Positions 62,079-64,000 of a stretch of 64,000 nt of DNA are shown here, piece by piece. Source of the DNA: Burkholderiales bacterium. GTDB lineage: Bacteria; Pseudomonadota; Gammaproteobacteria; Burkholderiales; SG8-41. A program made the position numbers and the translations under genes. How positions within the stretch are numbered: the stretch's first letter is position 1; each line of letters opens with the position of its first letter. The notes beneath the pieces were generated by a model that made no database searches, was not told the DNA's origin, and saw only the letters and a program-made list of their open reading frames with translations. The DNA is taken from contig JAUXMZ010000036.1 of NCBI GenBank assembly GCA_030683105.1, positions 23,045 through 87,044 on the forward strand, read 5' to 3'.

Positions 62079-62543
62079 ATGAGCACAGCAGATAAAACCC
62101 AGCAGAAAACCAGGACCGAAGGCGCGATCAAGGGCGGCGACGGCAAGTATATTTTTCCGATGACGCAAATGGAAAAAATCGAGGCAGGGGTGGGTTATTC
62201 GACCGCCATCGGGCCTGTGATCGAAGGCGAGCGCATGCAGTGCGGCCTGATCACCAAACCGCGCGGCACCGGTTCGCGGCCGCATCTGCATCCCAACGAG
62301 CAGTGGAATTACATCGTCAAGGGCACGCTCAGGGTGAAAGTCGGCGACCAGCCCGAGCAGTTGTGCGGACCGGGAACGCTGCTGTATTTCCCGGCCAACA
62401 TCGTGCATTACACCATCTCCACCCCGGAGGAAGACGTCGTGTTTTTCGCGGTAAAGGACATGACCCATGGCATCATCGGCAAGGCGGCCGACGGCACCAT
62501 GGCCGGCGGCCACTACGATCCCGGTTTCGAGGAGAAGAAGTAG
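62079..62543 (+). CDS. Cupin domain protein
   Basis: 154 residues. The metal-binding cupin motif is RPHLHPNEQWNYIVKGTLRV, and the second motif is GTLLYFPANIVHYTISTPEE with its histidine. It could be an isomerase or a dioxygenase; no substrate can be assigned. AGAGGAT lies nine bases before the ATG. A GTGAAGAGTGAGGAG word array is at 61980-62003. Confidence 0.85.
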   Translation: MSTADKTQQKTRTEGAIKGGDGKYIFPMTQMEKIEAGVGYSTAIGPVIEGERMQCGLITKPRGTGSRPHLHPNEQWNYIVKGTLRVKVGDQPEQLCGPGTLLYFPANIVHYTISTPEEDVVFFAVKDMTHGIIGKAADGTMAGGHYDPGFEEKK

Positions 62544-62549
62544 TAGTAA

Positions 62550-62672
62550 CCAGCCGCCGATAAGATCGAAAGCAAGCCACAGAGAGCACAGAGTTCACAG
62601 AGGACAAACCGCATGAACCTATCACGTTGTTTTTCGCTTTTTCTCTGTGGCCTCTGTGCCCTCTGTGGCAAA
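62550..62672. repeat. Intergenic hairpin of CACAGAG words (copy 4) fused to a GCCGATAAG word
   Basis: CAGCCGCCGATAAGATCGAA is followed by AAGCCACAGAGAGCACAG and AGTTCACAGAGG; the right arm is TTTTCTCTGTGGCCTCTG and TGCCCTCTGTGGC. Loop about 35 bases. Confidence 0.85.
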
Positions 62673-62718
62673 TGATGTTTTAGCGTTCGTCTGCAGTTTT
62701 TAATTCTGGAAACACGCG

Positions 62719-63837
62719 ATGCCTATCTATCCGCCGGCGACCGTCGGCATGCCGCTGTCCGAAGTCGATACGCCCTGCCTGATCCTCGATCTGGACGCTT
62801 TCGAGCGCAACCTGAAGCGTCTCCATGAATCGCTGGCGGGGCGCAACGTCATGGTCCGGCCCCACGCCAAAAGCCACAAATGTCCGCAGATCGCGCTCAG
62901 GCAGATCGCGCTGGGCGCGGTCGGCGTCTGCTGCCAAAAGGTGAGCGAGGCCGAGGCGCTGGTCGACGGCGGCGTTGGCGACGTGCTGATCACCAATGAA
63001 ATCGTCGGCAAGCCCAAGCTCGCGCGGCTGGCGGCGCTGGCCAAGCGCGCGCGCGTCGCGGTGTGCGCCGACCATGCCGGTAATGTCGCGGCGCTCAGCG
63101 CGGCGGCGCAGCAGGCCGGTATCACACTCGATGTGCTGGTCGAGATCAACGTCGGCGCCAACCGTTGCGGTGTGGAACCGGGCGAGCCTGCGCTGACCCT
63201 CGCTCAGAAGATTTCCGCCTCACCCCATCTGCGCTTCGCCGGTCTGCAGGCGTATCAGGGCACGGCCCAGCATTTGCGCACGGTCGCTGAGAGGCGGGCG
63301 GCGATAGAGGCCGCGGCCGCCTGCGTCAGCCGTACCACGGCGCTGCTGGATAAGGCCGGCATTGCCTGCGGGAAAGTGACCGGCGCCGGCACCGGAACTT
63401 ATATTTTCGAGGCATCGAGCAGCGTCTATCACGAGATCCAGCCCGGGTCCTACATTTTCATGGACGGCGATTACGCGCGCAACGACTGGACCGAGAGTGG
63501 CATCCCGCGATTCGAGCACAGCCTGCTGGTGTGGACCACGGTGATGAGCCGGACGAGCACGGATCGCGCCATCGTCGATGCCGGGCTCAAGGCATCCAGC
63601 ATCGATTCCGGCATGCCGCGGGTCGCAGATGCGCCCGGCGTCGAGTACATCAAGGCGTCGGACGAGCATGGCGTGCTGCAGCTCAATGGCGCAGCGGGTT
63701 ATGAGGTCGGCGACAAGCTCGGCCTCATCCCCGGCCACTGCGATCCGACCGTCAATCTTTACGACCAGTATGTCTGCATACGAAAGGGGCGGGTAGAGGC
63801 GATCTGGCCGATCACGGCGCGCGGCGCGCTGTTGTAA
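62719..63837 (+). CDS. D-threonine aldolase / DSD1-like PLP enzyme
   Basis: 372 residues, fold-type III. The PLP lysine is in VRPHAKSHKCPQIA. The Zn/Mn-binding residues of this family are near the C-terminus in LIPGHCDPTVNLYDQYV (His and Cys). The AR-N domain spans about residues 20-250. Substrates in this family are D-threonine, D-serine or 3-hydroxyaspartate; the choice cannot be made here. It fits the racemase/lyase-rich catabolic block. Confidence 0.88.
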   Translation: MPIYPPATVGMPLSEVDTPCLILDLDAFERNLKRLHESLAGRNVMVRPHAKSHKCPQIALRQIALGAVGVCCQKVSEAEALVDGGVGDVLITNEIVGKPKLARLAALAKRARVAVCADHAGNVAALSAAAQQAGITLDVLVEINVGANRCGVEPGEPALTLAQKISASPHLRFAGLQAYQGTAQHLRTVAERRAAIEAAAACVSRTTALLDKAGIACGKVTGAGTGTYIFEASSSVYHEIQPGSYIFMDGDYARNDWTESGIPRFEHSLLVWTTVMSRTSTDRAIVDAGLKASSIDSGMPRVADAPGVEYIKASDEHGVLQLNGAAGYEVGDKLGLIPGHCDPTVNLYDQYVCIRKGRVEAIWPITARGALL

Positions 63838-63852
63838 CTGACAAAAAAGATT

Positions 63853-63976
63853 AAGCCACAGAGATCACAGAGCTCACAGAGACTGCAAAAAAACAAATAA
63901 AACAAACTGTTAATTATTTCTCCGGATGTCGTTCTTGTTTTGATCTTCTCTGTGTCCTCTGTGATCTCTGTGGCTA
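63853..63976. repeat. Intergenic hairpin of CACAGAG words (copy 5)
   Basis: Left arm TTAAGCCACAGAGATCACAG and AGCTCACAGAGAC; right arm TTCTCTGTGTCCTCTGTG and ATCTCTGTGGCTAA. The loop of about 65 bases is AT-rich. It lies at the right end of the window, after the last gene. Confidence 0.9.
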
Positions 63977-64000
63977 AAAGTTTTTGTATTTGACTGTAAT

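Overview
This window looks like a chromosome segment of a betaproteobacterium, probably an environmental lineage near Burkholderiales or Nitrosomonadales. Supporting evidence is the gene order mlaB - ABC pair - bolA - murA - hisGDCBHAFIE - tatABC - degQ - nif3 - petABC - sspAB, several Bug/TctC-type binding proteins, and a PVWY-type cytochrome b. The species cannot be named from sequence alone.

Layout. 0-3.5 kb: end of an Mla lipid-transport operon, an ABC-2 exporter, bolA/ibaG and murA, which carries a one-base frameshift. 3.5-6.6 kb: a decayed chromosomal integron, consisting of a collapsed integrase (intI) at 6391-6571 and a leftward cassette array (secreted protein, GNAT acetyltransferase, alternative oxidase, methyltransferase) separated by attC sites. 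6.6-7.3 kb: a vapBC-like toxin-antitoxin pair with its operator. 7.4-16.4 kb: complete histidine operon followed by tatABC. 16.4-24 kb: DegQ-like protease, Nif3-family protein, cytochrome bc1 (its Rieske subunit is a Tat substrate), SspA/SspB, a beta-hydroxyacid dehydrogenase and tRNA-Thr(TGT). 24-28.8 kb: a Gld-type ABC exporter with GldG-like and DUF4340 proteins. 29-31.6 kb: two Bug solute-binding proteins. 32-36.2 kb: an RND efflux pair flanked by a 64-66 bp direct repeat. 36.5-38.7 kb: debris including REP-like repeats, a second attC cluster with a frameshifted hicB, and an HTH-nucleotidyltransferase gene with an in-frame amber codon. 38.8-47 kb: thioesterase, two MFS proteins, a glycosyltransferase, a D-2-hydroxyacid dehydrogenase, a ThDP enzyme. 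47-64 kb: catabolic genes for organic or amino acids (Bug protein, MFS, NDP-forming acyl-CoA synthetase, acyl-CoA dehydrogenase, SDR, UxaA-like dehydratase, racemase, DHDPS-family lyase, TauE/SafE, GlcG-like, cupin, D-threonine-aldolase-like).

Two things stand out beyond ordinary genes. First, many intergenic gaps hold hairpins whose arms are tandem near-copies of a short word (CACAGAG, GAAGGGTGA, CGCCGATAA, GTTCCGAG and others) around an AT-rich loop. The right arm often ends just before a start codon that lacks a Shine-Dalgarno sequence. Second, in three places a small gene or toxin-antitoxin pair sits between the 3' end of a host gene and a second, diverged copy of that tail: SDR/TA at 53.9-54.8 kb, racemase/NmrA-like at 56.5-57.2 kb, TauE/DUF433 at 59.8-60.5 kb. 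For the SDR and TauE the differences are largely silent, as if each echo were the real tail of a homologous gene. This suggests insertion or replacement at gene 3' ends and is the best candidate here for something undescribed.
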